A stretch of 64,000 nt of DNA from Tomocerus qinae (taxonomy: Eukaryota > Arthropoda > Collembola > Entomobryomorpha > Tomoceridae): positions 61,973,884 through 62,037,883 of the forward strand of contig CM034547.1 of assembly GCA_020055645.1 (NCBI GenBank), written 5' to 3'. A program made the translations under genes and the position numbers. The notes beneath the pieces are model-generated. The model saw nothing but the letters and a program-made list of their open reading frames with translations. It was not told the DNA's origin and did no database searches. Shown in pieces: positions 46,033 through 61,000 of this stretch. Each line of letters starts with the position of its first letter. Position 1 is the first letter of the stretch.

Positions 46033-49000
46033 AAACATTCAAATCACTTTGGCGAGCATTATAATTTCTTCGTCTCAAGCATAATTTTGGCAACTTTAGC
46101 GGAAACCTTGCAGCTGCTACCCTTTCTGTCTAAGATAATAAGTTGAATTCTGCTTTCTCTTTCCTTTCTATTTCACTTTGAATTAGAATCGTAACACCAT
46201 TAGAATGAATGCTTCTACACTCAAGTACAGATAAAAGACTACCTTTGAAAAGTATTATTATTATTTATGCTTCTCTGGTGTTGTAACACTTATATCTTTA
46301 CAAGAGTATATGACAACAGAGTACAAGACATCAACATATACACAAACAAATAATTTATACAATTCCTAGCTACGGAAATGTGTATATTGTGGCTGTAAAC
46401 ACTCTATTGACGAGTAATGTTCATAATAAACATTACAAAAACTTTCAAACTGTTTGCAAATAACTACAACTGATTCTTCCTTTCATTTTTTACATGTTCA
46501 AGTATATTTCAAGTGGGTCAATACACATAATGTGCTATACATTAAAAGGGTAAAATCAATTTTGGCACACCATTGAATTTTATCCATTGTTATGAACATG
46601 GAAAAATTACTAAGAAATTACAGTAGAAAAAGTCTTACAAATCTTTTGTAATAAAAGCAGCCTTCCTTTTCTATACTAATGTTTGTTGGAGCTAATTTAC
46701 CTTACACACAGTTCAATAATCTACTAATGTATTGAAAATGGAAATTCTGGTCCAAAGTGTACAAAATACGCTCATTTTGCAAGTTTTAAGTGCCAAGTAC
46801 CTACCAACATTTATATTATGATGTGGCTATCAGTAGAGTATGTAAGTCCTACTAAAAGATGTATTTTTCCCTAGTGCGCTTTGCTCTGTTCTTTTCTGCT
46901 GTATCCTATATATTACAAAGTTTGACTAGGAGCGAAGTAGATTACATGCGAATTTTGGCTCGTTTCTATCTTTCTTTCTGCACTGGCATTATTGTTATCA
47001 GAGCCACTAATATTTATATAGGGAAAGCTTTCAAGGACTAGTGCTACACGTTACTATGATGAGAATTACTATTCCAAATATTCAAAAGTGTTTGTAAGCC
47101 TAACCTTAAATGTCACATCATCGCTACTGCATTATAGATATAGGCAGGCCAGGGTCGAAAAGATAATACTTATATAGAGATATTTAGGAGAAAGTGATAG
47201 AAAATACCTATTATGTAGGTTGTTTATGTATTCTGGATTCCGTTTTCATTGTATCTGTGTATGTTATAGATGTTTGTGGGCCAAGTTAAATCAGGTAAAA
47301 GGAGTTGGTGCTAGGAAGATAGACACCCAGCAAAGTAGGATGAACATGCGAGTATTAGGTATGGAGGAGAGAAAAGCGTAGATATTCTTCCGTAATACAC
47401 AATAATATGATATAATGCATCATGACAAGCCACTAGGATTTTTGCAAGTGAACACAAAACTGCGTCATATGGCACTATTCTCTGGCTCCGTCCCATTAAT
47501 CATATTGATATACGGCTCTGTATTTTCTCCTTTCCTTCCTTTGCTCAACTGGACTGAACTGAAATAGTGTGAGTCGTCTACGACTTCTTTCTCTCCGTTT
47601 CTATCATCAAGTCGCTCATGGCTCACATCACACACGCTCATTCATTATAACATCTACTGTTATGTTATATAGTAGGCCCTGTTATATAATAATGTGCATT
47701 ATTATTATTATACGGGATATATCAGGGCCACGAATCCAATCCAAATAGAGCGCGAGGCAAACAAGGCATACTTATCTTCTTACGATATCACATTCACTTC
47801 AACTTTGGAGCCTGTACAGATATGTAGGTGAGATAGCAATTTCAAACCATGAGTAGTCCCAACCAACTCGTTCGAATCGCATGCATGACGTTATTTTATA
47901 TTTATACGGAAAAGGTTGTTGCTTGTCTGCCCCTTCTGTACTTTCTTCCTACTTAATACAACGCATTACTACAAGAGCGTAGAGAACGGAAAAATTTTAT
48001 TATTATAGCAAACTTCCTCAACCATATTATATAATGATGTAATATTACTAACTAATATAATAATATACAGAGTGAGACGCTTGTGAAGTGTTCCGCAAGC
48101 AAACCAAACCACTTTACTTCAGCAAAGTCTCACAGCAGTTCAGACTGACAAAAGTTTTACTCTTGCCTTGTTACCTCAAAACACAATGACATACATAAGT
48201 AGACATGTCTTGCGTAGATTCCCTTCCTTTCTCTTAACTTTCTCCGTAAAGAATGGTCCTTGGTACTTAAATTCATAATAGGCTTACCAATATATCATCG
48301 CCTGCCTAAAACATGCTCACACTTTCCACTTTCACCAGACTCATCGTCACTTTCCAGTTCAGCTTCAGCCTCACATCTCAACTCAACTCCCATAAGTGGA
48401 GCAATTAGAAATGGCCTTTCGCCATTCGCTACACTTGAATCTTCCTATCATCTAAAAATCGAAAGCCTACAAAAGGGGTCACAGACTCTTCCCATTCACA
48501 GCGCATTCATAATTAGACACGTTTTACCCTTATCACACGAGAAGACAAGAGGGGAAACGAATTGCCAAAATGTTGCAATACAATTCCCATGGATTATCTC
48601 TCTGTCTCCTCCCAATCATTCTTTCCACTCAAATTACAATAGAATTTTTTATGCATTTACTATATACGCAGCGAAATTGAAAGAATTGTCAAAGTGTGAT
48701 AAGATGGAACATTCTGATACATTCATTCCACACAAAACTTTATATACTCCGTACAATGGCAGCCAGAGGAATTTCATTCCTTTCCTTTTATAAATGGAAT
48801 TCTATTGTGTTCAATATTATAAAACTCGCAGTTAAGGTAATTTATATACGCAATATTACACGATTTAATAGAGCACTGACTAGACTCAATTTAATGATGT
48901 ATACTGCTTTTCGCTATTTCTATTGTCCAATATCTTGGTTATTGCTTCACCCCACTCATACAGCCTATTATACAAGTTGTAGTGGAATAGCAAATGCAAA

Positions 49001-52000
49001 TTAGATTTCTACAATAATGGGTTCAAATATAATTAGCCAATTTGAAATGTTCCATGGTTAATTCTGGTATAATTGGATTATTTCTATCACTCTATCACCC
49101 TAATATTATTATAAATACAGTAAAAATGAATATTAGACAAGTACTTTAATTTTTAGGAACCATGCACTTAGCAAACACTTTGATATGCCTATGTAGCATT
49201 TGTATTGCAGGAGGAAATAAAATTCACAAAATATTATGTGGGAAGCACAAGTTGCCTACTTGACTTTATCAAGATGATATTTGCTATCAAACTCTTGAAA
49301 CAAAAGAGAATCTGTGGAGAGTCTCTATTTCTCTGGTAGCGATGAAATATGTGAATAAACTTTATGGAGCATGGATTCATTTTCATGATGCATATAAAGC
49401 ATATAATCTTTTGTTCCGTTTTGCCGCTGACACACATAGTCAACAAATCAGTATATTATGTAACAGATATGGCAGAGTGCTAACATATCTAAATATTATG
49501 CCATGTAGACAAAGCATTCAAAGGAATGTTATGATGAAATGTGTAACATCTGATTATAACAAAGTGTCTTTCAACAAAGTGGGACAAATAAGCAATAGAT
49601 GTGCAATTTAATTTATCTGCTATTCTAGTGGTCACTTTTCTGATTCTGGTCCTTTTTGGATAGAATATATTCGCATCTTTATTCCCTTATGTATGCAATG
49701 GAGACTATCTCATACTATTGTCACACTAGCTATGATTATGACACAAAATAACTACTCAGGTATCTAAATTCTTCATTGTCAGTATCTGAAGAAGAGTGTG
49801 GATGCGTAACACATGAAAGTTCCTATGTAAATGATTCGACTTTAAAATTCAGTGGTGAGGGTGTGATATGGCAAAATTAATATGAGCGCGTCTCTCCTGT
49901 GCAGCCTTAAATCAGCTCAATTCAGTCAAGCCAAGCCATATCTCACACCGCAGGCTATTGTTGCAACGGATTTGCCAAATCGTTTATCCTCCGTATTATT
50001 ACATTACATTGCGTGAAGTTGACTGCAGGGGAACAGTGAGTTACTGCTCACCATCCGCTACTATCGCCAAATATATTATTAGCTTTATGTATACGTTTGC
50101 CTGTATCAGGTGAATTCTTAACTGTTATCCCACGTACATTTAAGTTGCAGATGCGCTTTTGTTGACAATATAGAAAGATATTCTTGGGATATGCATTTGC
50201 ATCATAATGTATGCAGATATAAGTTATTAAACATTACTACTGTACAGTATTAAGAATATACCGTAAAGGGAGAATATTACATCAGTGGCGTGACATCACT
50301 AGTGAGCTATCATATCAGACCATTTGCGCTATAGCCTGTAGCTACATAGGAATTGTCCCAAAAGTTAGATAGGATCCTGAAACAATGGATTCTGTTTCGG
50401 AGAAATAGTTTAACAATACATCATTGAGTACAATACATATGTATACCTTCACATGCTTCAATTATTACTACATAGCTAATTAACGCCTATTATTTTGCAT
50501 AGGTATGTTATAACTTCCGAATGCTATTCATACCAATTCCTAAAAGGAATGTATGAAATTGCTCTTTATTATTAGCTCTTAATTATTCAGATTACATTTT
50601 TGGGATATTATTGCACTATTTTCATCTTTGCAAATGTGTTTAGCAATAAAACACATTTTCTGTGTAGAAATACATTTCATAAACTGTTTACATGATTAAC
50701 ATGATTTACTAGAATGCCATAATGTGAATGGAACAGTCTTGATTGTGTTATTCCCATATTGTGCATTAGTGCTGAAATCTAAATTGCTTAAGTAGATAAT
50801 GGATCAAAATGTAATTTATGACTGCAATCTGTAATGTTAAGATGTGATTGCATAAATATGTCATTAAAGAAGGAAAGAACATTTACCATTAACGTTTTTA
50901 CACAGAAAACAGAAACTCTCATTCGCATTACAGGTGATACTAATTGCATGTAACTTCTACATTCACTACTTTAGCCGCAATGGTTAGCTTAAGTGTCTTT
51001 TTCACATTTAGGTAATGCATACATATTAAGCACAGCTATTCAAGTTCCCACGCAGCGTCTTATGCATTCATTTGAAAAGGGTAAATGTGTCGGAATGAAT
51101 TATGATGAGGACAGACTGAGCATTTTCTTACTTATAGTACTTATTCCACCTTTTGCTACTCCCTTCCTCACCTAAATAATAATATTATCTATATCATACT
51201 GATATACTCTTTTGGTAGTTTGTCCTGTGTGGGGTAGTAGCTATAAAATATTCTTCGTTTGTCCTATATAATAATATTTTATCCAGGGTTATCCAGCTTT
51301 CTCTATCAGTTTTGCTTTCTCTATGGTGCCACAAGTGAATTACTTAGCTGGTTAGCATTCCTATTCCTGCATACTATAAGACTGATTATCACGATAGTGA
51401 TATATATCAGAGCGACTTCAGTGTGCAAACCTTCTTAAGGCTTTTGCATAATAGTAAACCAAATCCATGCCTTTGGGCATCCCGCTAGTGTTGTGGCTTA
51501 TTCGTGGCATATCCGTGTCTCCACTTTACTCTCAACATCCGAACAACCACTACTTTGCACTACACAATCTACAAACTACCAAAATAGAGGATGTAAAACA
51601 AGATTTACTCATGTAAAATATAGACGAGAGGAAAATGTGTTTGCATTTAAGCATGAATTTTAATAGCCGCTTGCATAATAAATGCATTGCACTTCAGCTC
51701 ATCTATTGTTACCTTTGCTACGTGGCTATAGTAGTAAATTCAGTCCTTTTAATCGATTAGGAATGTTTATGAGTCATTCTAGACCCGATGACCTTCTAGA
51801 TTACTTTATTTTCACGTAAACGTACATTGAGACATGACAATTGTACAATCCTTCGTTCCCATTATTTCTGTTGCACATTCAAATGACTACCTGTAAATGC
51901 AAGTAATAGCTCAATAACTTTGGTTACTACCATCAGGAAATGCAGCTATTGTAAAATATTAAAACACTCATTCATTGGGAACAATACAAAATGAATCAGA

Positions 52001-55000
52001 TTCCTTAACTAACAAGTGTAATAGTCCTTTTTGTCCTTCTAGGGGTCATTTTCAAATAAAATATTCCAATCATAACCTAATTGCTACCTGTACTTTACAA
52101 GTCAAACGCTTCAATTACTGCACAGATACTTGTAAAATGCAAATTGAGGTTATTTAGATTTTCCTTATGCTTGAGATCAATAAACACATTTCAATTCCAA
52201 CCCTCATTTCCAATAAATGTCATTTAACAATAAATAATTATAATCAAAATGTTTATCTCTGTGAATTTCAAATCGGTGTTGTAGGTATTTCATCACTAGA
52301 AACAACTATGAATAGCAGTCAGCAAAATTAGTAGATAACAAGACTGGCGACTGTCATATGATGATACGGTACTATATAATGTACCGATAAGAAACAAAGG
52401 TTACTGTAAAACAATATAGGTAAACTTATCTACTCGTGCAAACATTATTTACTATATGGGAGACAGATCGGAAGACATCAATTATATTACATTATCTGGC
52501 GATGAGGAGAATTCATCTTGCTTTTATGTGCGAAAAGCGGGCATTCCTCTCCAGTCAACTTTTGTCAGGCGTCTCAACTGAATTCTAACAAATCATCTAT
52601 TTGCATATAATGTGAAAACTACATGGATCATGGTTTGGTCGGATAGTTGAAAGCACCTACGTCTACTTATATTATTATTACGACGCTTTAGTGTTGTTCA
52701 TTGCACTGGAAGACAAGACACGCAACGCAGCTCCATCCTGGCCAATCAACCAGTCCATGCGATGCGAACTACAAAGACAGTTCTAGTAAACGTTTGCTCA
52801 CGTAAAGTACTATCGGGAGCCAAGCCACATTTTCCTTCTTCTGACTTGGCTTAGACAATATTAATTATAATTAGTCTCTCCCATCTCAACTGAAACTGCA
52901 AGCCAAATGAAGATTCTCCTTTCATAAATAAATAGTTTCAAACCTTTGAGTGATATGCGTATGCCAAGATGATGAGTCTGCGCTTTGTGAGTATAGTTTA
53001 ACTCAATATAAGTAATAAATACTTGGTATAACAGTAAATGTACGCATTGAATTGAGAACTAGTATATGATCACTAAGTGCTACGTCATATACGTCCCGCA
53101 ATATACAGAGTGCTGAATACCTTTCTTATCCAAGGTTGCCTGTTTTCCCATGATTAAATATATGACTGTGGTTTGCTCCGATGACGGTTAATTTTCATAA
53201 AGCATTGGGAAGCGCAGACTGCGTTATGTCCCATACTAGAAGATGCAATGATCTAACCGAGAAGTGAGTCAACGAGAGGCTACCGCTACCTTGACAGATG
53301 AGAAAAATTTCAAACATGGAATTCACTACCGGTCTACCCTTTAAAAAGGATATCTGACAAGTTGAAGTCTTGTAAATGGGAATTTTCACGAGAAAATCTA
53401 TTAAATTTTACTTCTCTGTTTTGTGTTATTGAGCTGAATCTCTATAGGAGAACACACAGATAGCTTTTAGTGGGTAATGTTGGATGATGAGTCTTGTAGG
53501 CATTAAATTCCTAGAGAGCTAATAAACAGGTTTCATTCTACTGTCCCTCAACAAAGCATAGGCCTAATCCTTAACTGAACTCAAGTCGGCAAACTAATTG
53601 GCAAAGGCTTCAAACGAGACGTGGAATGTGTATTTAAGACAGATAGCTGTAATGCACTGGCTAACTAATTGTAAGGAAGCTTTACTTTTATTTCACTGAA
53701 GAGCCATCAGTGCTCTGTGTGACTGCTCCACACAACCTTTACTAGTAACTTTCAGATACGTACATAATATTATTAGTTCCACATAATCTAGAAATTTTTT
53801 CACAAATACTAAACGCACTAATACACTTATTTCTAACTAATTGCAACTTTTAAGCTTCTTATTGTCTATCTGTTAATTATCTTTGTATTTGGAGCAAAAA
53901 AAACCTACACTACATTGTATCAACTAGTATCACAGTAATAAAGCCATGATCTTATACCAAGAATCTAAAGTAAACAAGAGCCGATAGGATGTTTTTATTT
54001 GACAGATGAGCATGAAACAATGCTATACGCTTCTTCCATTATTCTTTTAAACTGACATTATATACAAATACTTATAAATGACATAAAAACTATCTCGGTC
54101 TACAGCTTCTTACTGTTTTACGACGTGTACAGAGTTCAGAGATACCTATTAATGTGCTATTGGCTAACCAGCAACAGACTAGTTTTTTCACCGAGAAAAC
54201 AAACAAACGGTATTGTTTTAGCATTACATAGTTTTCTATCTGTATCATTCTCTTTTTTCTTTCATTTAAGCTGTCTTTAGTAAAGCTAATAGAACAGGAG
54301 CACATACATTGAAAGAAGCTGCAAGCTAAGAAGTAATTATGATCTGACCCGCCCATGTATCATGTATACGTGAGAGAAAAACTTAACCGAGTAAGTCAAG
54401 CTGAACTGTTGCTGTCTTCTCCAAAAGTCTAAAAACTTTACAACCAGCTTAAAGTGAAATTACAAATACTACAAAGTACGACAGACAAACCATAAGAGAT
54501 GCTCTTGGGTAATTATATAAATGGTATAACCACTAACAAAATGTACAATCAAATTCTACCATCCGTCTCTGTACAACAATACAAGTATAGTAACTAGTAA
54601 GACTAATTAGTAATGTGTATTATTATGATACTTACATAAGAATGTCTCTTCTGAGTATAAACAAAAAGTGAAGAGGAGAAACGATACTTGCATAAATGAT
54701 CTTCTTTGGACTGCGTACAAGAAAAACATACAGAACAAACAGTAAATAACCCTAATATCTCGTGTGGTAGTATATTGTGGTCTTGTGCTGTGAAAATCAT
54801 TGTATAGATATATAAATATATGATGATAGTGTAGAAGATGATAATAAAGCGGGGATATCTTATGTAACTTGCCATTGCATCTTGGCCTGTCACTCTCCTC
54901 CCTAAAAAAGGAGAAGAGACTTGAAAGTAAACGAGGAGGCGAGTGCAGTAGAGCATCTGGAGCACAGCACAAGAAAACCAAGTCAGCAACCAGTAACCAG

Positions 55001-58000
55001 ACTAGAATTTGAACTAACTAAACTCAAACAACTGAACTGTCTGAACTAAAGACAAAAGCAAGTCAACTCAACTGGCTGGCTGCATCAGCTTCTTTCCACT
55101 GCTCCCTACTCGCCCGTCCGTCTGACAACGATAACTAAAGCAAAGAAAAGCAAACCAAGCCGGAACAAAACAGCAGAGAAAATTGCGAAAAATAATTAAT
55201 TGAACCAGTTTGTTGATGCCTCTTCTGTTGCTTATACGTTATTGTGTGTATGGAGTTCAGTTGACTCGGCTTGGCTCTGTTGGAGTTCCTCACTACGTAC
55301 ACTAACTAAACTACTACACGCACACACTTGGTAATACAGAAGGATGTGAATGATGGGATGAGCTCCGTCAGTTTGCTTTTCTTTCGTTTACTTTATTCTA
55401 CTATTATGTGGTCATCTACTTAGTACTATACTGTTTCTACCCAACACACACTCTTTCTTACATCCGTTTTTTTTCAGGTCCCGATCAAACATTTCAAAGA
55501 ATTTTGCATTAGAATACTAATCATATTGTAGCTGGTCTTTTAAGTTGCTTTGAGCATATCAAATCTATCTGATCAAACATGTGTGATATTTAAACAGTTC
55601 ACTTCGCAATTTGACCAAAATTCGTTATGATTAACAACAAATAATTAATAAATAATAAAAATTATAAGTAGATAAGTAACTTGATCGATTCTGCAGATTA
55701 TGTAACATACCTACTCGTATCATACATAATTGTATACCAAATTGCATATAATATATATTCAGTTCACTTCAACCAACAGTACCTACTTATACCATCAAAT
55801 GCCGACCCAAATACATTACCCATTGAACATGAACGAACTCTTTACCAAATATATGAATACGTGATGTCAAAAAACTGAACCACATCAATTGCAGCTCGTC
55901 TTATCACCTATCGTCGCCTCTATGTAACAGTAGAACAACTTTTTACTTGATCTATTTAACCAAAGTAATAATAATATGAAGATGAGAAGAAAACCAGAAA
56001 TTACACAACTCAAGTCGAAGGAAGTAAAAATTGTATGAAAGAACAGCGAGCAGTTTCTTCTTTCTAATTGTAAGTATAGGATTGCTAAGCATGATATTGC
56101 CCTTTGACTTGTACTTAGGCAACTGCAAAGCAACAGAACAGTTAAACATCAAGCCTCATTCAACCAATTGCTGCTGCGACAAAAACTTAGAAACATTAAT
56201 GCTCATCATTTTCTTGTTTTTCCCTTTCAACTGATTAACTTGGTGCGTTATACACATACATAATCAGGAATTGGACCCAGGAGCTTGTCAAATTTGGTAT
56301 GATAACAAACTCGAATGTAGTTGGACTCATTGAAATTCTTTTAATATTTGCTAACTGTGTAGATAGCATCTTGAGCATTGGATTTTGTAGAATTGTGTTT
56401 TCATTTGCTTGACTATTATTCTGTACCACGCATGCCATTTAGCAATTTCTCAGGGAAAATCAAGTTCCGCAAGTGCATAAAACGCAAAGAACGATGTTAA
56501 TCTTGAGAATAAAATCATTTTACGATTTGACAAGGAAATGAAATATTTTAGTATGTATTTGTGAAGGAGGTAGGTTAGGTGAGACGAGTGAGTTGAACTG
56601 ATGTATATAATAAAGCAATCAATAGATAGATTTCTTTTTAGGATTAAAAACTCAAGTGCAGTGTAGTACAGTTTAAGTGTAACAAACGTAACCTTGAGTG
56701 AAACTTGTGGAAAATTGAATCTAGCTTCACAGTATGAAGTCAGCTTAAGAATTGCACTAGAGAAGTAGGTACAGGACTGTGACTGAACTGAAAAGGTCTA
56801 GTAGTTGGCAATTTTCGTCTTTTTCTTTTACAAGAGCGCGAGAGTTCCCATTCAATTTCGACATCCTTATATTACTCCTAACCATTTAGTCGTATACTTT
56901 GTTATGTATAGTAAGTAGTTACCTAGCCTAGCTACTTCAACTTGAAAAGTTGCAAAAACTTTGTAATAGATTTAGGGGAAAGCTAAGGAGGTATTCTATT
57001 CATGTAGCCGGATCTGAAGTTCCAGTCTCCTTTGACGGAGCCGCCATTTTCACTAACACGACGCATTTCCTACCTTCACTTCACTTCAGTTCACGCTACA
57101 GAAAGACTTCTTTACTTTCTCTTTCACTTTATGTGAGTATCCATGTCTTTGCAGCTACCATTTACACTTACGGTTACGTACAACAACACTTGCAAATGTC
57201 TATACACCTTATATAGACTACTACTACACACACAAATATATTTATACTGTTTATTTTTCACAGAGAATTCCTTGTACCACTAACATAACATAACTCAACG
57301 CACAACATCTTCTATAGAGCATATTCCACAGGGTCCTTCTTCAGCAACTTCAGCAGTTCCAGTCCAGTCAGTCTAGTCCTAACTTTACTAGATGTAAGAA
57401 CCATAGCCTATGTTACTATATCTGCGTAACACTCAAATACTAAAGGAAAGAGGTGAAAATAAAACAAGTGAACCGAAAGCAAAGAATCTAAACCAGAGAA
57501 AACCCTTGGAGCCAAAGGAGAAAGTTATCCTTATGCATTGCACTCCTCTGGTCGCTTTTCCTGACTCTGTCTGACCATTCTCTAGAGTACTTTCCAACTC
57601 TAACTCGCACTTCTCTTCAACTTTTAGCCTCGATCATGATTTTCTCGTTCCCAGCTTCTTCTTCTTGGACATTGAGCTTTTCCCTCCATGTACATACCTA
57701 AATATGTATAATATACCAGTTTATACCTCACTGGAGTAGAGGTAGGTTTCTCCCTTTGGCTCAAACGGAACTCTACTTTCGTATGTACGTCCAGAGAAAG
57801 CAAACCTAAGCCTAGCCAGACTAGCTAGCCACTTGAGATGCAGAACCTGTCTCTTCATCGCTCGTCTTCCTCTTATTGTACGTTCTCTCAACCCAATTTC
57901 TCACGCACGATTACCAATGGCCATTCCTAGCCTTTTAATCTATTACCCTGACTAGCTCAGTTCAGACGAGAACAGAGTGTACAGTCCAGCCATGGATGGA

Positions 58001-61000
58001 ATACTGTCCTCAGTTAAATATATATCAAATAGAGAGACCTTAAGTGTACTCACTGTCGGAATACACACGAACACAAATCGAAAGGAACCCATCTTTCTTA
58101 AAAGTATTTCACATAAGTACATACCTACCTACCTCATAGGTAACCAACAATGTCTGCATTATATATGTATTACCAACTACTCCCAACCTAGAGATTCTAA
58201 CATAGATAAAAGCTGTATCTATGCATGTTCTGTCTACCAGGTAGTAGGTAGGTACATAATGCTATATTTAATTCGAGTGAAATCGAAAATGGAAAGGACA
58301 TTCTCAATTCAACCTCAATCGTTCTATTTTCTTTGAATACCATTCCATTATTTCACTAAGGAAAAGGCATAAATGCTCACTATCAGTAGGTTAACGAGAA
58401 GATATGTTTGTTTGGAATAGTATTTTGGGAGTATGGAAACTGGAAGCTTAGAACTACCCATACACAAATTACGCATTTCCTCTTAGGAAAATAGAATAAA
58501 TGCTTGAATACACTTGAAGCACATGAATATAATAGCTAAGATACAGGAACAGTCATGGAATTCTATACATAGAGATAATGTTAATTTTTAAGTAATAAAA
58601 CCAAACCAGATTTACTCCTTTCCTTCCCTACGAAAGTTAGACTGTGTTTGTTAGTACAGTTCTACTATATGAATATAATACAACAAGCAAGGACAGCGAA
58701 GAAGGTAAAAGGTACAAAAGCATATATTGACTTGTACGCTAAATGTTTCAGTTATCTATTCACCAATTCTCTCAAACTACACTCACTTTGGTTAAGCCTT
58801 CGTACATAACTAAATAATTCATTCTCCATTTATTTCCTTCCTGCAGTTGTGCTTGTTTGAACATATATAGTATTGTAGTTAAAGCTACATAGTGCATACA
58901 TTACTAATAGGGAAATCCATAGCATATGTACCTCTACTTTGTAAACAAGAAATGCTACAAATATTACAGAAAAAACCTGCCAAGTAAACTCCCCTTGCGT
59001 ATTGGCACTTCATTGCTTTTTCAGCATGTACATATTCAGCGCTTTTATATCATATTTAAACATATTTGTTCTGTAAACAAACATTTCTGATTTTGATCTC
59101 ACATTCTACAACTAGACGCAAAGTGTTCTGGTTTATGTCACGACAAATATGGTCAAGACTATAGTTGGGGAATCTGTTAGGTAAGTTAATGCAAATAGGC
59201 AGCCTGTTGTAAATGTTGTAGAAGCTGGTTGCAACATTTTTACTTAAAATAAAGCAACTCTGCAGATGCAATGTTGAAAGTGTAAGTGAACAAAACAGGA
59301 GTAAGACTGTTGTAAAATTCTCTACAGAGAAGGAGGGAGCGTAGTCTTAGTTTATTAAATGTGTTTTTATTATTCCATTATGTCAGAGAAAGTTTAGAGA
59401 AGTTTTAAGTAAGGAATGCATGTTGAAGTAAGTAATTATAAAGAGTAGACAATGGGAAAACTATAACCAAAAACGACAGAAAATGAAGGCAGTAGGTCAG
59501 AAGTTATCAGAGAGAAAGTTTAGTGGAGTTTGGAACGTAACACATGCACCAAGTTCCAAGTAGCACTAATAAGTTTGTAAGCACTATAACTTATTGTTTG
59601 GTGCATATTGCATAATATGATTTCCTCTTTACTAATACGGGTACAGTGAAACTACGAGGCAGAAAAGACAAGGAGAGACACTGTAGATTTTATATAAGAT
59701 AATAATATCCACCTAACAAAGTAGTAATAGGGTTTACTTAGTTTCTCCAAGAATTTCCGCATGAGTGGAAATTTAAGTCAGCATGCAGAGAAGGAAAAGG
59801 TTCCAGAGAAAAAGAAACATTGTCTTGCCATGCTTTATACATTGGTATATAATATACCTAACCCGATATTACTACTACTTCTGCTAGTTAAACATAGTGA
59901 GTCTATCAAAATGGATTTTCCTTTATGGCTTATGTTTCCGAATCTAGAGAATCTTTTACTTTTTACAGCTTCCGAAAGCAATGTAAAGTTCCTATAGAGT
60001 ATATCTCAAACTAGGTATTGCCTTTTCTAAAGAATCTTGGGGAATGCAAAAATAGAGAGTGAAAAGCAAACTTTCACTTTAGAACATTCTATCACCAAAC
60101 TATGGCAGAACGCCCTTTTCAGACACATTACCTTGCTCTTTCACAAATGTTTTGCTTTTTCTTTTTCCTTTATCTATTTAGGTAGGTATATCATGTACAC
60201 TGTTATATAAATAGTACTTTGTCATACACAGCAATGCAGTAACAATACTTAATACAAACTAATACACACTGGCTGGATAAATATAAACTGTTTCTCAGAC
60301 TAAAAGCAGGTAAGTATTAATAAACAGGAAAGTCTTTTACAATATACAGATCTAAATGTAGTCCGTTGCTGACAGATATATCCTTTTGGTACACAGTAAT
60401 ATACGTTCTTATGAACTGTATTTTACTGGTATTCAATTTTCATTATATTTTTAGACATATCTAAACATACTAAAGTATACTCACAACAAACTACAAACCC
60501 TGTGAACTTGTATCCTCTGTCTGTTGCACGAAACTTGTGATGTGAAGGCAAGAAATTGCCCGACATAAACACAACGCAAAGCAATGTAATCCAACAACTT
60601 TGATATTGACAGCAGAACAAGAAAACCAAATGGAGAATGACAACGATACTTTGCTCTCTTTTTCGACTTGCTACTCGTGAGATCTGATTTCTTTCTTATT
60701 TTATGTTTTAGTGAAGCTGGAAAGTTCCTGGTATTCCTGGAACGTACAAAATATACTTATGGCTGCGGCGAGAGTAAAAAATTCATTGTAAAATGGTCAG
60801 TAAATGATGTGGACTTTTCTTTTGAGAGTACAATGCATTCTAGGCACGAAAAAAATACTCGGAGCCAGCGATACAAAACGAAATAATATTGTATCTTTAG
60901 GTATGTTGGTAAGAATGACATAATACAATATACGCTCTAACCGGTCTATTTTCAACTAGTACTTTGTATTTTCTACAACCTTGTAAACTAACAGAGAACA

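Noticed and set aside
45788..46038. Open frames of 64-76 codons on both strands
   Set aside because: They result from the symmetry of the foldback element and encode nothing recognisable.
47868..47882. A B-box-like GTTCGAATC, suggesting a tRNA gene
   Set aside because: No A-box, acceptor stem or anticodon arm could be found upstream.
48260..48793. A 177-codon plus-strand open frame
   Set aside because: No domain, Ser-rich composition, no ATG at its start and no coding context; likely chance.
54603..54989. Two overlapping ~125-codon minus-strand open frames
   Set aside because: They overlap in different frames with hydrophobic low-complexity translations, typical of AT-rich non-coding DNA.
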